Shown here piece by piece: positions 9,836 to 18,261 of a DNA stretch of 64,000 nucleotides. The notes under the pieces are model-generated. The model did not search any database. It was not told the origin of the DNA and saw only the letters and a list, made by a program, of their open reading frames with translations. Source of the DNA: an uncultured Acidobacteriaceae bacterium (GTDB lineage Bacteria > Acidobacteriota > Terriglobia > Terriglobales > Acidobacteriaceae). The position numbers and the translations under genes are program-made. The stretch covers positions 1 to 64,000 of the forward strand of contig CAINJJ010000015.1 in assembly GCA_903849645.1 (NCBI GenBank), read 5' to 3'. Within the stretch, counting starts at the first letter, position 1. Every line of letters starts with the position of its first letter.

Positions 9836-9890
9836 TTTCGGTCAGGGTATGCGGGTGTACACTTCGCTTCGTTGTTTCTAGACGAGAACC

Positions 9891-11528
9891 ATGCCTGTTG
9901 AAGAGAACCTTCCTGCTCTGAGCTACGCGCGCGGCCCTGACCGGGCCCTCCTGGAACTGACGATTGGCGACCTTTTGGCCCGTACGGCACATCGGTTTCC
10001 CGACCGCCTGGCGGTGGCCTCGTGCCATCAGGGCAAGCGGCTCACGTGGGCTCAACTGAGCGATGAAGCGGACCGCGTGGCGCGTGGGCTCTGGTCGCTG
10101 GGCATACGCCGGGGCGACCGTGTGGGCCTTTGGTCCACCAACTGCATCGAGTGGATTGTCATGCACATGGGCTGCGCCCGGGCCGGGGCGGCGCTGGTGA
10201 ATGTGAATCCCGCCTACCGCTCGCATGAGTTGCAGTTCACCTTGCAGCGGTCGCGGATGAAGGCGCTGTTCCTGTGGCACAGGGACAAGCGGGCCGACTA
10301 CGAAGAAATTCTGGGGCGGGCGCGGCATGGACTCACGCTGGCCCTCGAACACACCATCTATTTCGACTCGCCGGAATGGCCGGCGCTGCTGGAGGCGGCG
10401 GGCGAGCTGCCCGCGCGCGTAGCAGTCGAAGATGTCGCCAACATCCAGTACACCTCGGGGACCACGGGGCTGCCCAAGGGCGTCATGCTCACCCACCACA
10501 ATATCGTGAACAACGGACAGTTCCTGGCGCAGGGATTTCACTATACGGAGCAAGACAGCGTCGTGGTGCCGGTTCCCCTGTTTCACTGCTTCGGGTGTGT
10601 CATTGGAACCATGTCGGCGGTCAACTCCGGAGCGGCCATCGTGCTGCCCAACTGGACCTTTGACCCGCGCGCCACGCTCAAGGCGGTGCACGACGAGCGG
10701 GCGACCAGCGTCTACGGCGTCCCGGCCATGTATGTTGCCGAGCTGCAACTGCCCGAATTCGCCAGCTACGACCTCACCAGCCTGCGCACCGGCATGATGT
10801 CCGGCGCGCCCTGCCCGGTTGAACTGATGAAGCGCGTCCTCAACGAGATGCATTGCGGTGAACTCGTGATTGCCTACGGGCAGACCGAAACCTCGCCCGT
10901 GGTGACCATGAGCGACGCCGAAGACACCATCGAAATTCGCGTCTCAACGGTGGGCCGGGCCATGCCCCAGACGGAGATTCAGATTGTCTCCACCGTCACT
11001 GGAGAGCCGCTGCCGGTGGGCGAGCAGGGCGAGGTATGCGCGCGCGGCTACGCGGTGATGAAGGGCTACGACGGCGACCCGGAAGGCACAGCGCAGGTCA
11101 TCAAAGAGGATGGCTGGCTGCACACCGGCGACCTGGGCATCATGCACGACGACGGCTGCATTCACCTGACCGGCCGCTCGCGCGACGTGATCATCCGCGG
11201 CGGCGAAAACATCTACCCCCGTGAGGTCGAGGAGTTCCTCTATACCCATCCCAAGGTGGATGAGGCGCAGGTGGTGGGCATCCCCAACGCGCGGCTGGGA
11301 GAGATCGTGGTGGCCTGGGTGCGCCTTGCGCCGGGAGCGGAGGCCACGGAAGAGGAGATTCGCGCCTGGTGCCAGGCGCAGATCGCCTACTTCAAGGTGC
11401 CGGAGCACGTGCGTTTTGTCACCGAATTTCCAGCCACGCTGAGCGGCAAGATCCAGAAGTACAAGATCCGCGAATTTGAGATTGAGGCGCGGGGGCTGCA
11501 ATCGGTTGCCGCGGCGGTCACGGCGTGA
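9891..11528 (+). CDS. AMP-forming acyl-CoA synthetase (fatty-acyl-CoA ligase family), 545 aa
   Basis: Activates a carboxylic acid to its CoA thioester through an acyl-adenylate. The P-loop YTSGTTGLPKGVMLTH is at about residues 187-202, the adenylate motif AYGQTETSP near 330, the hinge GWLHTGDLG near 410, and the C-terminal lysine sits in LSGKIQKYKIRE. The length is normal for FadD/AlkK-type medium- or long-chain ligases. The exact chain length cannot be read from the sequence. An SDR gene follows 64 bases downstream and may be co-transcribed. An inverted repeat upstream could bind a regulator. Confidence 0.93.
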   Translation: MPVEENLPALSYARGPDRALLELTIGDLLARTAHRFPDRLAVASCHQGKRLTWAQLSDEADRVARGLWSLGIRRGDRVGLWSTNCIEWIVMHMGCARAGAALVNVNPAYRSHELQFTLQRSRMKALFLWHRDKRADYEEILGRARHGLTLALEHTIYFDSPEWPALLEAAGELPARVAVEDVANIQYTSGTTGLPKGVMLTHHNIVNNGQFLAQGFHYTEQDSVVVPVPLFHCFGCVIGTMSAVNSGAAIVLPNWTFDPRATLKAVHDERATSVYGVPAMYVAELQLPEFASYDLTSLRTGMMSGAPCPVELMKRVLNEMHCGELVIAYGQTETSPVVTMSDAEDTIEIRVSTVGRAMPQTEIQIVSTVTGEPLPVGEQGEVCARGYAVMKGYDGDPEGTAQVIKEDGWLHTGDLGIMHDDGCIHLTGRSRDVIIRGGENIYPREVEEFLYTHPKVDEAQVVGIPNARLGEIVVAWVRLAPGAEATEEEIRAWCQAQIAYFKVPEHVRFVTEFPATLSGKIQKYKIREFEIEARGLQSVAAAVTA

Positions 11529-11592
11529 CGGCCGTTCGCCGCGTCATCCATTGACCACCGCCCCTCCCTCCGATTCGTTATCATCGTCCTCA

Positions 11593-12393
11593 ATGGCAAA
11601 CACACAGGACTTCAACGGCAGATGGGCGCTGGTGACCGGAGCCAGCGCGGGCATTGGCGCGGCTCTGGCCAGGGAACTGGCCCGCCACGGCGCAAAACTC
11701 ATCCTCACCGCGCGCCGCCTTGACCGGCTTGAGGCACTCGGCGCGGAGTTGACTGCAAACGGCGCCGAGGTGCGGGTTCTCCCCGCCGACCTCAATGACC
11801 CGGCAGCGCCGCAGCAACTTTACGACGCCACCGAGGGGGCCGGCCTTCCCGTCGAAATTCTCATCAACAACGCCGGCCTCGGCCAGTTTGGCGCATTTTC
11901 CTCCAGCCCCCTCGATCAGGAACTGAGCCAGGTGCGCGTCAACTGCGAAGCCATGGTCCGCCTGACCAGGCTCTTCGTTCCCCGGATGGTGGAGCGCCGC
12001 CGGGGGTGGGTTCTGGTGCTCGCCTCCACCGCCAGTTACCAGCCCCTGCCCTACTTCGCCACCTACGCCGCCACCAAGGCCTTCGATCGCTTCTTTGCCC
12101 TCGGCCTGGCCGCTGAAGTCGCCTCGCTGGGCGTCAAGGTGACGGCGCTTTGCCCCGGACCCACTGAAAGCGAGTTCTTCGACGTCTCCCGCGCCTCCAT
12201 CTTCAAGGGTCGCGGCGTGCAGTCTGCCGAAGAGGTGGCGCGCCGCGGCATTGGCGCCCTGGCGCGCGGCCAGCGCGTCATCATCCCCTACCTTGCCGGC
12301 AGGTTTACAGCCCTGCTGGTCCGCTTCCTTCCCGTTGGGTTGATCACATTCTTTGTCGAAAAGGGAGCCCGCCCCAAGGCCCCCTCTGCCTGA
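11593..12393 (+). CDS. Short-chain dehydrogenase/reductase, 266 aa
   Basis: NAD(P)-dependent oxidoreductase of the classical SDR family (DltE/YqjQ-like). The cofactor motif TGASAGIG is at 15-22, NNAG at 92-95, and the catalytic Tyr158-x-x-x-Lys162 (YAATK) with a serine near 147. Arg41/Arg42 after beta-2 suggest NADPH preference. The C-terminus carries a hydrophobic stretch (FTALLVRFLPVGLITFFVEKG), so the enzyme may sit at the membrane and act on lipid substrates. That would suit its place 64 bases after an acyl-CoA ligase. The start at 11593 is set by homology to the family N-terminus; the SD is weak. Confidence 0.92.
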   Translation: MANTQDFNGRWALVTGASAGIGAALARELARHGAKLILTARRLDRLEALGAELTANGAEVRVLPADLNDPAAPQQLYDATEGAGLPVEILINNAGLGQFGAFSSSPLDQELSQVRVNCEAMVRLTRLFVPRMVERRRGWVLVLASTASYQPLPYFATYAATKAFDRFFALGLAAEVASLGVKVTALCPGPTESEFFDVSRASIFKGRGVQSAEEVARRGIGALARGQRVIIPYLAGRFTALLVRFLPVGLITFFVEKGARPKAPSA

Positions 12394-12451
12394 TGCCGCT
12401 TGCCCTCCGTGCCCCGGTGAACGAGAATGGCTGCCGAAGGAATATCACCCT

Positions 12452-13210
12452 ATGAAGTTGCACAAAACCGGACGAGTTGCCTGCGCGTTTCTGCTGTTTT
12501 TCGCTGCGGCCGCATGGGTCGCTTCGGCCCAGTCTCCCGTCATCCCCAAACACAAGGCGGCCATCGTCCTCTTTGATGGCAAGAGTCTAGCCCAGTTCGA
12601 CACCTTCATCCCCGGCTCCGGCCTCAACGCCGACCCCAACCACGTCTTCTCGGTCGAGAACGGAACCGTCCATGTCTCCGGCAAGGAGATGGGCTACTTC
12701 ATCACCAGACAGGAGTACAAAAACTACTACCTCCGCGCCGAGTTCAAGTGGGGCGAAGGCACCTTTGCCCCCCGCGCCGGGCAGGCCCGCGACAGCGGCA
12801 TCCTCTACAACATTCAAGGCCCCGACAAGGTCTGGCCCCGCTCCGTGGAGTTCCAGATCAATGAGGGCTGCACCGGCGACTTCTGGATGACCGATGGCGC
12901 CGCGCTCACCGGCAGGGACGGCGCCCGCCTTACTGGCCCGCCCGGAGGCGGGTTGAAGTTTGACCGCTTCAACAAGGGCGAGTTCAAGAATGTGACCGGC
13001 TGGCGCGACCCCACCAACGAGGTGGAGAAGCCCCACGGCCAGTGGAACGTGGTCGAACTGGTCAACCGCGATGGCCACCTCTGGCAATATGTCAACGGCA
13101 AGCTGGCCAACGAGGGAACCGACGCCTTTCCCGTCAGCGGCAAAATCCTCTTCCAGTCTGAAGGCGCCGAAGTCTTCTTCCGCAACATCAAGCTGTTCCC
13201 GTTAAAGTAG
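12452..13210 (+). CDS. Secreted DUF1080 (3-keto-disaccharide hydrolase-type) protein, 252 aa
   Basis: Residues 1-27 are a signal peptide ending in ASA-Q. The mature protein has the DUF1080 concanavalin-like lectin/glucanase fold with family hallmarks LFDGKSLAQFDTF, the SVENGTVHVSG block, and FKWGEG followed by DSGILYNIQGPD and WPRSVEFQI. The domain is common in Acidobacteriota, Planctomycetota and Bacteroidota. Characterised members cleave 3-keto-glycosides, while others may only bind sugars. The ATG at 12452 has AAGGA upstream. An FG-GAP repeat protein follows after 39 bases, probably in the same operon. Confidence 0.9.
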   Translation: MKLHKTGRVACAFLLFFAAAAWVASAQSPVIPKHKAAIVLFDGKSLAQFDTFIPGSGLNADPNHVFSVENGTVHVSGKEMGYFITRQEYKNYYLRAEFKWGEGTFAPRAGQARDSGILYNIQGPDKVWPRSVEFQINEGCTGDFWMTDGAALTGRDGARLTGPPGGGLKFDRFNKGEFKNVTGWRDPTNEVEKPHGQWNVVELVNRDGHLWQYVNGKLANEGTDAFPVSGKILFQSEGAEVFFRNIKLFPLK

Positions 13211-13249
13211 CCGCTGGGCGCGAGTACGCAAAAAATCAAGGAGATACTC

Positions 13250-14542
13250 ATGAAGATCAAGTTGCAGGCCGCCATTGTCCTGCTTGCTTTTGCTGTTCCG
13301 GCTCTTGCCCAACTCGAGGGGGGCGCTGACCGCAAACAGAACCGGGGCGCCGCTCCGGGCGGGGTGGAGCAGGCGGTGTTTTCCGTCCACCGGCTGGGCG
13401 CCGACCACGCCGAAGGCATCACCGCGCTCGACATGAACGGCGACGGCCTCAAGGACCTGGTGAGCGGCGCCTACTGGTATGAGAACCCCGGCCCCCAGGG
13501 CGGCGAGTGGAAGCGCCACCAGTACCGCGAAGTGGGCGTGGTGGGCGAATTCGTGGCCGACTGCGGCGAGTGGGCCGTGGACGTGAACCACGATGGGCTG
13601 CCTGACATCGTGACCGCCGCCTGGCAGACCAACGGCGTGTGGTGGTTTGAAAACCCCGGCAAGGCGGGCGGTGAGTGGAAGAAGCACTTCATCACCAACA
13701 GCTATGACACCGAGGGCGGCTGGATGGCCGACATCAACGGGGACGGCAAGGCCGACCTGATCCTCTCGCACTACGATCACTCCGGCATTCTGTGGGTGGA
13801 CTTTGCCGGCGCGCAGCCCGTCGCGCATCACGTGGGCGCCCGCGCCGAAGACGGCCATGGCATCGGCGTGGCTGATATCGACGGCGACGGCAAGGCCGAC
13901 ATCATCGCCACCACCGGCTGGTTCAAGCAGATCGACGCCAACCAGGACAAGTGGGAGTGGCATCCTGAATTCCATCTGGGAGACACCGGATTCCCCATCA
14001 TCGGCTACGACGTGAACAACGACGGCAAGATGGACATCATCTTCGGCCAGGGCCACAGCTACGGGCTCTACTGGCTCGAGCAGCAGGGCGAGGGCGCCAA
14101 CCGCAAGTGGATCGAGCACACCATCGACGAGAGCTTTTCGCAGTCGCACGCGCTCAAGATGGCCGACCTCGACGGCGACGGCGAGCTGGAACTGCTGGTG
14201 GGCAAGCGCTATCGCGGCCACAACGGCCACGACGCCGGCTCCTACGATCCCCTGGTCATCTACTACTACAAGATCGACCGCAAGACCGGCATGTTCACCC
14301 GTTTCCCCATCTCGGTCAACGGGACTGCCGGCGCCGGGACGCAGTTTGTGACCGAAGACCTGGATGGCGACGGCGACATCGACATTGCCTCGGCGGGCAA
14401 GACGGGTGTGCACTTCTTCGAGAACCTGAAGATCAACAAGGTCTCCCCGGAGCAGCGCGAGAAAGAGATTCTCATCGAGACGAAGTGGCCCTTCCCCGGC
14501 GAAGGGTCGGTTGTAACCCAGGAAGAGGAGCCGAAAAAGTAG
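13250..14542 (+). CDS. Secreted FG-GAP/VCBS beta-propeller protein, 430 aa
   Basis: Residues 1-20 are a signal peptide (LLAFAVPALA-Q). The mature protein is built from at least seven repeats with the calcium-loop signature D-x-(D/N)-x-D-G, for example DMNGDGLKD, DVNHDGLPD, DINGDGKAD, DIDGDGKAD, DVNNDGKMD, DLDGDGELE and DLDGDGDID, spaced about 50-60 residues apart. This is an integrin-alpha-like propeller, usually a calcium-stabilised extracellular binding scaffold. No catalytic motif is visible. It is likely co-expressed with the DUF1080 protein upstream, and a strong bidirectional terminator follows. SD AAGGAG upstream of the ATG. Confidence 0.9.
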   Translation: MKIKLQAAIVLLAFAVPALAQLEGGADRKQNRGAAPGGVEQAVFSVHRLGADHAEGITALDMNGDGLKDLVSGAYWYENPGPQGGEWKRHQYREVGVVGEFVADCGEWAVDVNHDGLPDIVTAAWQTNGVWWFENPGKAGGEWKKHFITNSYDTEGGWMADINGDGKADLILSHYDHSGILWVDFAGAQPVAHHVGARAEDGHGIGVADIDGDGKADIIATTGWFKQIDANQDKWEWHPEFHLGDTGFPIIGYDVNNDGKMDIIFGQGHSYGLYWLEQQGEGANRKWIEHTIDESFSQSHALKMADLDGDGELELLVGKRYRGHNGHDAGSYDPLVIYYYKIDRKTGMFTRFPISVNGTAGAGTQFVTEDLDGDGDIDIASAGKTGVHFFENLKINKVSPEQREKEILIETKWPFPGEGSVVTQEEEPKK

Positions 14543-14577
14543 GAGCCGCGCGAGGATCCCGAAAGCTCAAAAAATAT

Positions 14578-14630
14578 GGGCAAGGTCAGGGGCGGATTCA
14601 AATCGCTCCGGACCTTGCCCTTGTCTTTTT
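14578..14630. terminator. Strong bidirectional intrinsic terminator
   Basis: GGGCAAGGTC (14578-14587) pairs with GACCTTGCCC (14611-14620), and the stem continues inward by about six more pairs around a 9-base loop. On the plus strand it is followed by TTGTCTTTTT; on the minus strand by TATTTTTTG. It therefore ends both the FG-GAP operon and the convergent minus-strand gene. Confidence 0.9.
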
Positions 14631-14632
14631 CC

Positions 14633-15316
14633 TCAGTTGTTCGCGTCGGTGGGGCTGGCAGCGGGCAGATTCACCGGGATGTCGGCCAGGTCGGCGGCCT
14701 TGAAGGAGTTGAAAAACCGGGTCACGTCCTGCTGGCGGCGGGCGCTCATGGAGGGAAACGCGGCGGTGAGCATATAGAGGCGGCTGCCGACATAGAGCAT
14801 CCGGGAGTCCATGACCCCGCCGCCCTGGTTGTGCGCCACAATGTCCCGCGCCGGGGAGCCGCCTGGGGAGCTGGCCGTCTCATTGACCAGCGCGGTCTGG
14901 GTGCTTGCCAGCGCTCCATCCCTGGCCAGGTTGAGCGTCCGGTCGGGCGAGCGGTTGCCGGCTCGGGCTACGGGGGGATTGTCTGCCCAGGAGACCGCAA
15001 AGGTGGTGGAGGCGTCGGGGTTGGAGAAGATCATGTTGATCAGCTCCGTGCCGCCCTTTTCGTTATAGGCGGGGAGCTTGATCTCCTTGGGGTCGATGGG
15101 CATTTCCACGCGGAAGCCATCCTGGGGGCGGTTGACGGTCTGCCAGTTGATGCGGGCCGGCCGCGCGGGCGGCGCTCCCTGGTCCGTTTGAGGCGCCGAG
15201 CCGGAGTCCCCGCCGCGCAGTCCGCTCAGGCCCAGATCCTGGCGGTAGAGATAAATCACCACGGTTGCCGCAATCGCAACTCCGCCCAGAACGAGATAGC
15301 GCCAGCGTCTCACCAT
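14633..15316 (-). CDS. Membrane-anchored hypothetical protein, 227 aa
   Basis: The N-terminus has one membrane helix (YLVLGGVAIAATVVIYLYR, residues 7-25), followed by a low-complexity linker and a periplasmic domain of about 165 residues. That domain has the alternating pattern of a lipoprotein-like alpha/beta fold (WQTVNRPQDGFRVEMPIDPKE, then SRLYMLTAAFPSMSARRQQDVTRFFNSFKA). The last segment resembles the ends of small proteins that monitor or bind membrane lipids, but I cannot name the family. It is monocistronic: a terminator lies directly after its stop and no gene is upstream for 750 bases. Function unknown. Confidence 0.75.
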   Translation of the reverse strand: MVRRWRYLVLGGVAIAATVVIYLYRQDLGLSGLRGGDSGSAPQTDQGAPPARPARINWQTVNRPQDGFRVEMPIDPKEIKLPAYNEKGGTELINMIFSNPDASTTFAVSWADNPPVARAGNRSPDRTLNLARDGALASTQTALVNETASSPGGSPARDIVAHNQGGGVMDSRMLYVGSRLYMLTAAFPSMSARRQQDVTRFFNSFKAADLADIPVNLPAASPTDANN

Positions 15317-15610
15317 CTTGAGAGTGCCAACTCCTGAGCCTTATTGCAACGCAAAGCCTGTGTTTTGTGAAGAGGAAGTGCCGAATTGGTCATCTTTCCG
15401 CCCATCCTGGGAAGCGAGCGCGAGGCGGATGTGAATTCTCTGCCAACGCGGCAAGCAACCTTTTGCATGGAGGCGCATCATAACTTGTAACAAGCAGAGG
15501 CTTCTCCGAAACAACATCCCACCAAGAAAGATACTCTCCTTCTTGAAGGTCCTGTATGGACCTCTTCTCACACAACCCCCCTGGACCCCCTCCAAAATTG
15601 CCTCTCGAAG

Positions 15611-15630
15611 AGCCCGCCGGAAGGCGGGCT
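15611..15630 (+). terminator. GC hairpin with GGAA tetraloop
   Basis: AGCCCGCC (15611-15618), loop GGAA, GGCGGGCT (15623-15630), then CAGTTTTG. It has the shape of an intrinsic terminator on the plus strand, but no plus-strand gene precedes it, so it may be a stray or belong to an unseen transcript. Confidence 0.5.
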
Positions 15631-15807
15631 CAGTTTTGCGCGCGGATTTGGAGATTTCAACCGCGACAGGCAAGGGAACAACGACAGGGTGGGGTTCCGG
15701 GATGCCGAGGAACCGTCCGGGCCTGGCCTCGTGGGACCCAGGGCCAATGAACCCCGCTCAATCAACGGGCGCTACAGGCCGCGGAAAAGCTCCATAAATG
15801 CCATCGA

Positions 15808-15933
15808 AGTGTCAGGGCACGACTTAAGTCGTGCCGCCAAAGCCAATCAAATCAATAGGGCTTTAGCCCCTGCGGGACACGGTTCTGGCACTCTGACCGC
15901 AAGACAACCCTTCTTCCGCAGCCTGTTCAGCCC
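15808..15933 (-). repeat. Dispersed palindromic repeat, copy 2
   Basis: Contains the perfect 20-base palindrome GGCACGACTTAAGTCGTGCC (15816-15835) and a GGGCTTTAGCCCC arm near 15863-15875. It is the reverse complement of the copy at 7447-7508, with the same flanks (GTGTCAG). The shared 20-base word TTCCGCAGCCTGTTCAGCCC (15914-15933) follows on the plus strand. Confidence 0.65.
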
Positions 15934-15980
15934 TTGCGCGACAGGAGCGGCCGGTTGGAATCGAATTGCCCCAAAAAAGA

Positions 15981-16006
15981 GAACCCCACCGCGAGCGGTG
16001 GGGTTC
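15981..16006 (-). terminator. Terminator of the PEP-CTERM gene
   Basis: GAACCCCACCGC (15981-15992) and GCGGTGGGGTTC (15995-16006) are perfect complements. On the minus strand the hairpin is followed by TCTTTTTTGG, a proper U-tract. It lies 66 bases past the stop of the PEP-CTERM gene. Confidence 0.85.
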
Positions 16007-16071
16007 CAAGGAAGACAAGAGATTCAAGTTGCCTTGCCCGTTCAACGGGAGGAACTCCCGAAACAGTCCTT

Positions 16072-16683
16072 TTAGGAAAGCGTCATGAAGCCGGTGGCCG
16101 GTTTGGCCTTGCGGAAGAGAATGAGCGCCAGACCCAGGAGGCCGGTGCCGAGCAGGAAGAGGGAGCCGGGCTCAGGGGTGGGGGTGATGGTGAGATCACC
16201 AACGTTGTGATAGTTATAGTTGGTTTGTGAGGTTCCTTCCCAAATAGAGTAGGTATCTGTTCCTTTGCCTCCGAAGGGTGGGTTAATCTCATTACCGTCC
16301 CAGACGCCGCTAAAAATGTTGATCTGGAATGGAGTCGAATCGAGTTGGAAGAGCAATCCTCCGACACTGTCAACATATGCGTTGGGGTCGGATACCGGTA
16401 CGAAGACAAAGTTGTCGTAGTTGAACGCCCCATTTGGAGAGGTCGCAAATCCAGTTCCACCGATCAGAACTCCGCTTCCCGTAACGAGACCGCTCCCGGA
16501 TATTGTGATGGTTCCGCTCGTGACCCCGAACTGGTTTCCACCGATGTTAGAACCGGTAAGGGTGCCAGTGGCAACTACGCCGTCAACGCCGGTATAGGTG
16601 TAATTGAACGTATCAGCCATAGCGGCTGGGGAGATCGCAAGGGCCGCGGCCAATGCGAGTAAAGCAACAGAGAACTTCTTCAT
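16072..16683 (-). CDS. PEP-CTERM sorting-domain surface protein, 203 aa
   Basis: Residues 1-23 form a Sec signal peptide (MKKFSVALLALAAALAISPA). The mature part is Gly/Thr/Asn-rich and beta-stranded (YTYTGVDGVVATGTLTGSN). The C-terminus carries the PEP-CTERM signal: PTPEPGS, a hydrophobic helix LFLLGTGLLGLALILF and the basic tail RKAK, which is processed by an exosortase in bacteria that make exopolysaccharide. A short tail (PATGFMTLS) extends past the basic cluster. The ATG at 16683 has GGAGGA upstream. No exosortase gene lies in this window. It probably has a structural or matrix role; the ligand is unknown. Confidence 0.9.
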   Translation of the reverse strand: MKKFSVALLALAAALAISPAAMADTFNYTYTGVDGVVATGTLTGSNIGGNQFGVTSGTITISGSGLVTGSGVLIGGTGFATSPNGAFNYDNFVFVPVSDPNAYVDSVGGLLFQLDSTPFQINIFSGVWDGNEINPPFGGKGTDTYSIWEGTSQTNYNYHNVGDLTITPTPEPGSLFLLGTGLLGLALILFRKAKPATGFMTLS

Positions 16684-16698
16684 TCTTCCTCCAGGTGA

Positions 16699-16743
16699 AG
16701 CCCTTGCGGGCAGTTGGGATGGGTCTGCCCGTCGCAAAGGGCT
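16699..16743 (-). promoter_or_regulatory. Large hairpin in the 5' leader of the PEP-CTERM gene
   Basis: On the minus strand AGCCCTT...GGGCAG pairs with CTGCCCGCAAGGGCT around an ACCCATCCCAA loop, with small bulges. The hairpin ends five bases before the GGAGGA SD, so it could influence translation or mRNA stability. No known riboswitch core was recognised. Confidence 0.4.
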
Positions 16744-17087
16744 GACATGGTAAGCGTCGAATGCGCTTCACTGGTCTACGCCCCATCGAGTGCACTTGAA
16801 GCACCAAACTAATGTCATTTATATTCAATGGTTTGCGACGTTGATTCACGTTAGAGTGCAAAGTTTTGCATGTTCTTGGTCGAGGAAGTTCTCTCTCGGC
16901 AAGAAGGGCCTGCATGGGGAAATGGAACCATCCAGCAGAATCAGGCCCCATCCCCGCCGCCTCCGAGAACTTGGCGCTCGGCCAGCCGACGTGCGAATCC
17001 CCGGTGGTCTCAACAGCCTGATTGGCGCGACCGAAGTGGCGCCCTTTCAAACCATCAATGACCACCTTTGCTCCGGACGCCGATAGA
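16744..17087. other. Intergenic region between divergent genes, no gene seen
   Basis: Lies between the PEP-CTERM gene (minus) and pgeF (plus). The first 150 bases are AT-richer and should contain the PEP-CTERM promoter. The rest returns to high GC and could hold the pgeF promoter. Open frames here lack SDs and family resemblance. Confidence 0.5.
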
Positions 17088-18185
17088 ATGAGAGTTCAGA
17101 TGCCCTCGCGCACCCGGAACTTGCCATCCAATCCGAACAATCAGCCTGACGACTTCAAGGCCATCGACGCGCTCTTTGCCGAGGCGGGGCTGGTGCGGAG
17201 CCTGCGCGGGAAGGCAGCAGGGGTGACGCGGCGGATGCGGCAGGACCGGGCAGTCCAGGAAGAGTTGAAGCCGGTTTTGCCGACGCCGCGGCGGGCGGCC
17301 AACGGCGTGGAGTGGCTGGCGGCTCCCGGCTGGGAGAAGACGCCCTGGCTGTGGCACGCCTTCAGCACGCGGCGCGGCGGGGTGAGCCGGGCTTATGCGC
17401 CGGATGGAGCCCCCGGGGAACTGAATCTAGGCTTTACGGCTGCGGACGAACGCGAGGCGGTCGTCGAGAATCGCCGCCTGCTGGCGGAGGCGGCGACGGG
17501 AAGCCCGGAGACCCCGCTCGTGACCCTGCGCCAGGTTCACTCGAGCGTAGTGGTGGTTTCAAGCGGCGACGGCCGCGGGCGGGAGAACCCGGCGAAGGGC
17601 GACGGGCTGATGACCGCCGAGCCGGGCATTCTGCTGGGCATCCAGACGGCGGATTGCATTCCGGTGCTGGTGGCCGACCGCAAGCGGAGGGTGGTGGCGG
17701 CCTTTCACGCCGGGTGGCGGGGTACGGTGAAGCGCATTGTGGAGTCGGGTATTGGCCGGATGCGGGCTGAATTCGGCTGCCGCCCAGAGGATCTGGTGGC
17801 GGCCATCGGCCCCGGCGTGGGCCAGTGCTGCTATGCAGTGGGGGAGGAGGTCTGGACCGAGTTCGAGTCCCAGTTCTCCTATGGCCCTGAGCTGTTTCGT
17901 GAGGTGTATGACGCGGACCCGGTGCGTACCCGCTACCCGATGCTGTTTCTTACGCAGCGGGCTCCTGGGCACTCGCCCATTGGGCCGGCGCTGCACCTTG
18001 ACCTGGTGGAGGCGAACCGGCGGCAGTTGCTGGCGGCGGGACTCAAGCCCCGGTCGATCTCCCGGACGGGCGGCTGCACCAGTTGCCAGGCGGAGATGTT
18101 CTTTTCGCATCGCGCTTCGCAGGGCCACGCGGGGCGCATGATGAGCGTGATCGGCATCCGGCCGGCTTCAGTCCGTCAGCCGTGA
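17088..18185 (+). CDS. pgeF: Peptidoglycan editing factor PgeF (YfiH, multicopper-oxidase-like fold), 365 aa
   Basis: Purine-nucleoside/laccase-domain family; E. coli YfiH removes wrongly incorporated L-Ser from peptidoglycan precursors, and relatives are reported to act on purine nucleosides. The core begins near residue 75 (GVEWLAAPGW, then HAFSTRRGGVS). The metal-site residues are visible: His in LRQVHSSVV, Cys in TADCIPVLV and His in AAFHAGWRGTVKRIV, and the final SRTGGCTSCQAEMFFSHR block is present. The protein is about 100 residues longer than usual because of a basic, low-complexity N-terminal extension of about 70 residues. The ATG at 17100 is an alternative start. Downstream HU is convergent. 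Confidence 0.88.
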   Translation: MRVQMPSRTRNLPSNPNNQPDDFKAIDALFAEAGLVRSLRGKAAGVTRRMRQDRAVQEELKPVLPTPRRAANGVEWLAAPGWEKTPWLWHAFSTRRGGVSRAYAPDGAPGELNLGFTAADEREAVVENRRLLAEAATGSPETPLVTLRQVHSSVVVVSSGDGRGRENPAKGDGLMTAEPGILLGIQTADCIPVLVADRKRRVVAAFHAGWRGTVKRIVESGIGRMRAEFGCRPEDLVAAIGPGVGQCCYAVGEEVWTEFESQFSYGPELFREVYDADPVRTRYPMLFLTQRAPGHSPIGPALHLDLVEANRRQLLAAGLKPRSISRTGGCTSCQAEMFFSHRASQGHAGRMMSVIGIRPASVRQP

Positions 18186-18203
18186 GATTGGACGCAGGCA
18201 GTC

Positions 18204-18235
18204 CAGCCCTGCCTTGATGGGACAAGACAGGGCTG
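18204..18235 (+). terminator. Weak hairpin between pgeF and the convergent HU gene
   Basis: CAGCCCTG (18204-18211) pairs with CAGGGCTG (18228-18235), with an extra CTTG/CAAG pairing inside. No U-tract follows on the plus strand, so Rho-independent function is doubtful. Confidence 0.35.
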
Positions 18236-18261
18236 TTGGGAGTTGTGTCTGGGGTGAGGGC

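Larger units (their letters stand above)
15317..16071. other. Gene-poor interval with hairpins and a dispersed repeat
   Basis: No frame here has a credible start, SD and family resemblance, so I call no gene. The interval holds a GC hairpin at 15611-15630, one copy of the dispersed palindromic repeat (15808-15933) and a strong hairpin at 15981-16006 that ends the PEP-CTERM gene. The stretch 15317-15600 shows nothing beyond the probable promoter of the 227-aa membrane protein. Confidence 0.6.

Noticed and set aside
9709..9890. Possible tRNA T-arm (GGTTCAAAT) before the acyl-CoA ligase gene
   Set aside because: No acceptor stem, anticodon arm or CCA can be built around it.
9660..10853. A 397-codon minus-strand frame over the acyl-CoA ligase
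   Set aside because: It overlaps a gene with complete AMP-ligase motifs. Its translation has no recognisable domain.
16720..16770. Resemblance to a cyclic-di-GMP riboswitch core on the plus strand (GTCGCAAAGGGCT followed by ATGGTAAGC)
   Set aside because: The order and pairing do not match the GEMM fold, and no plus-strand gene follows closely. It is explained by the minus-strand hairpin.
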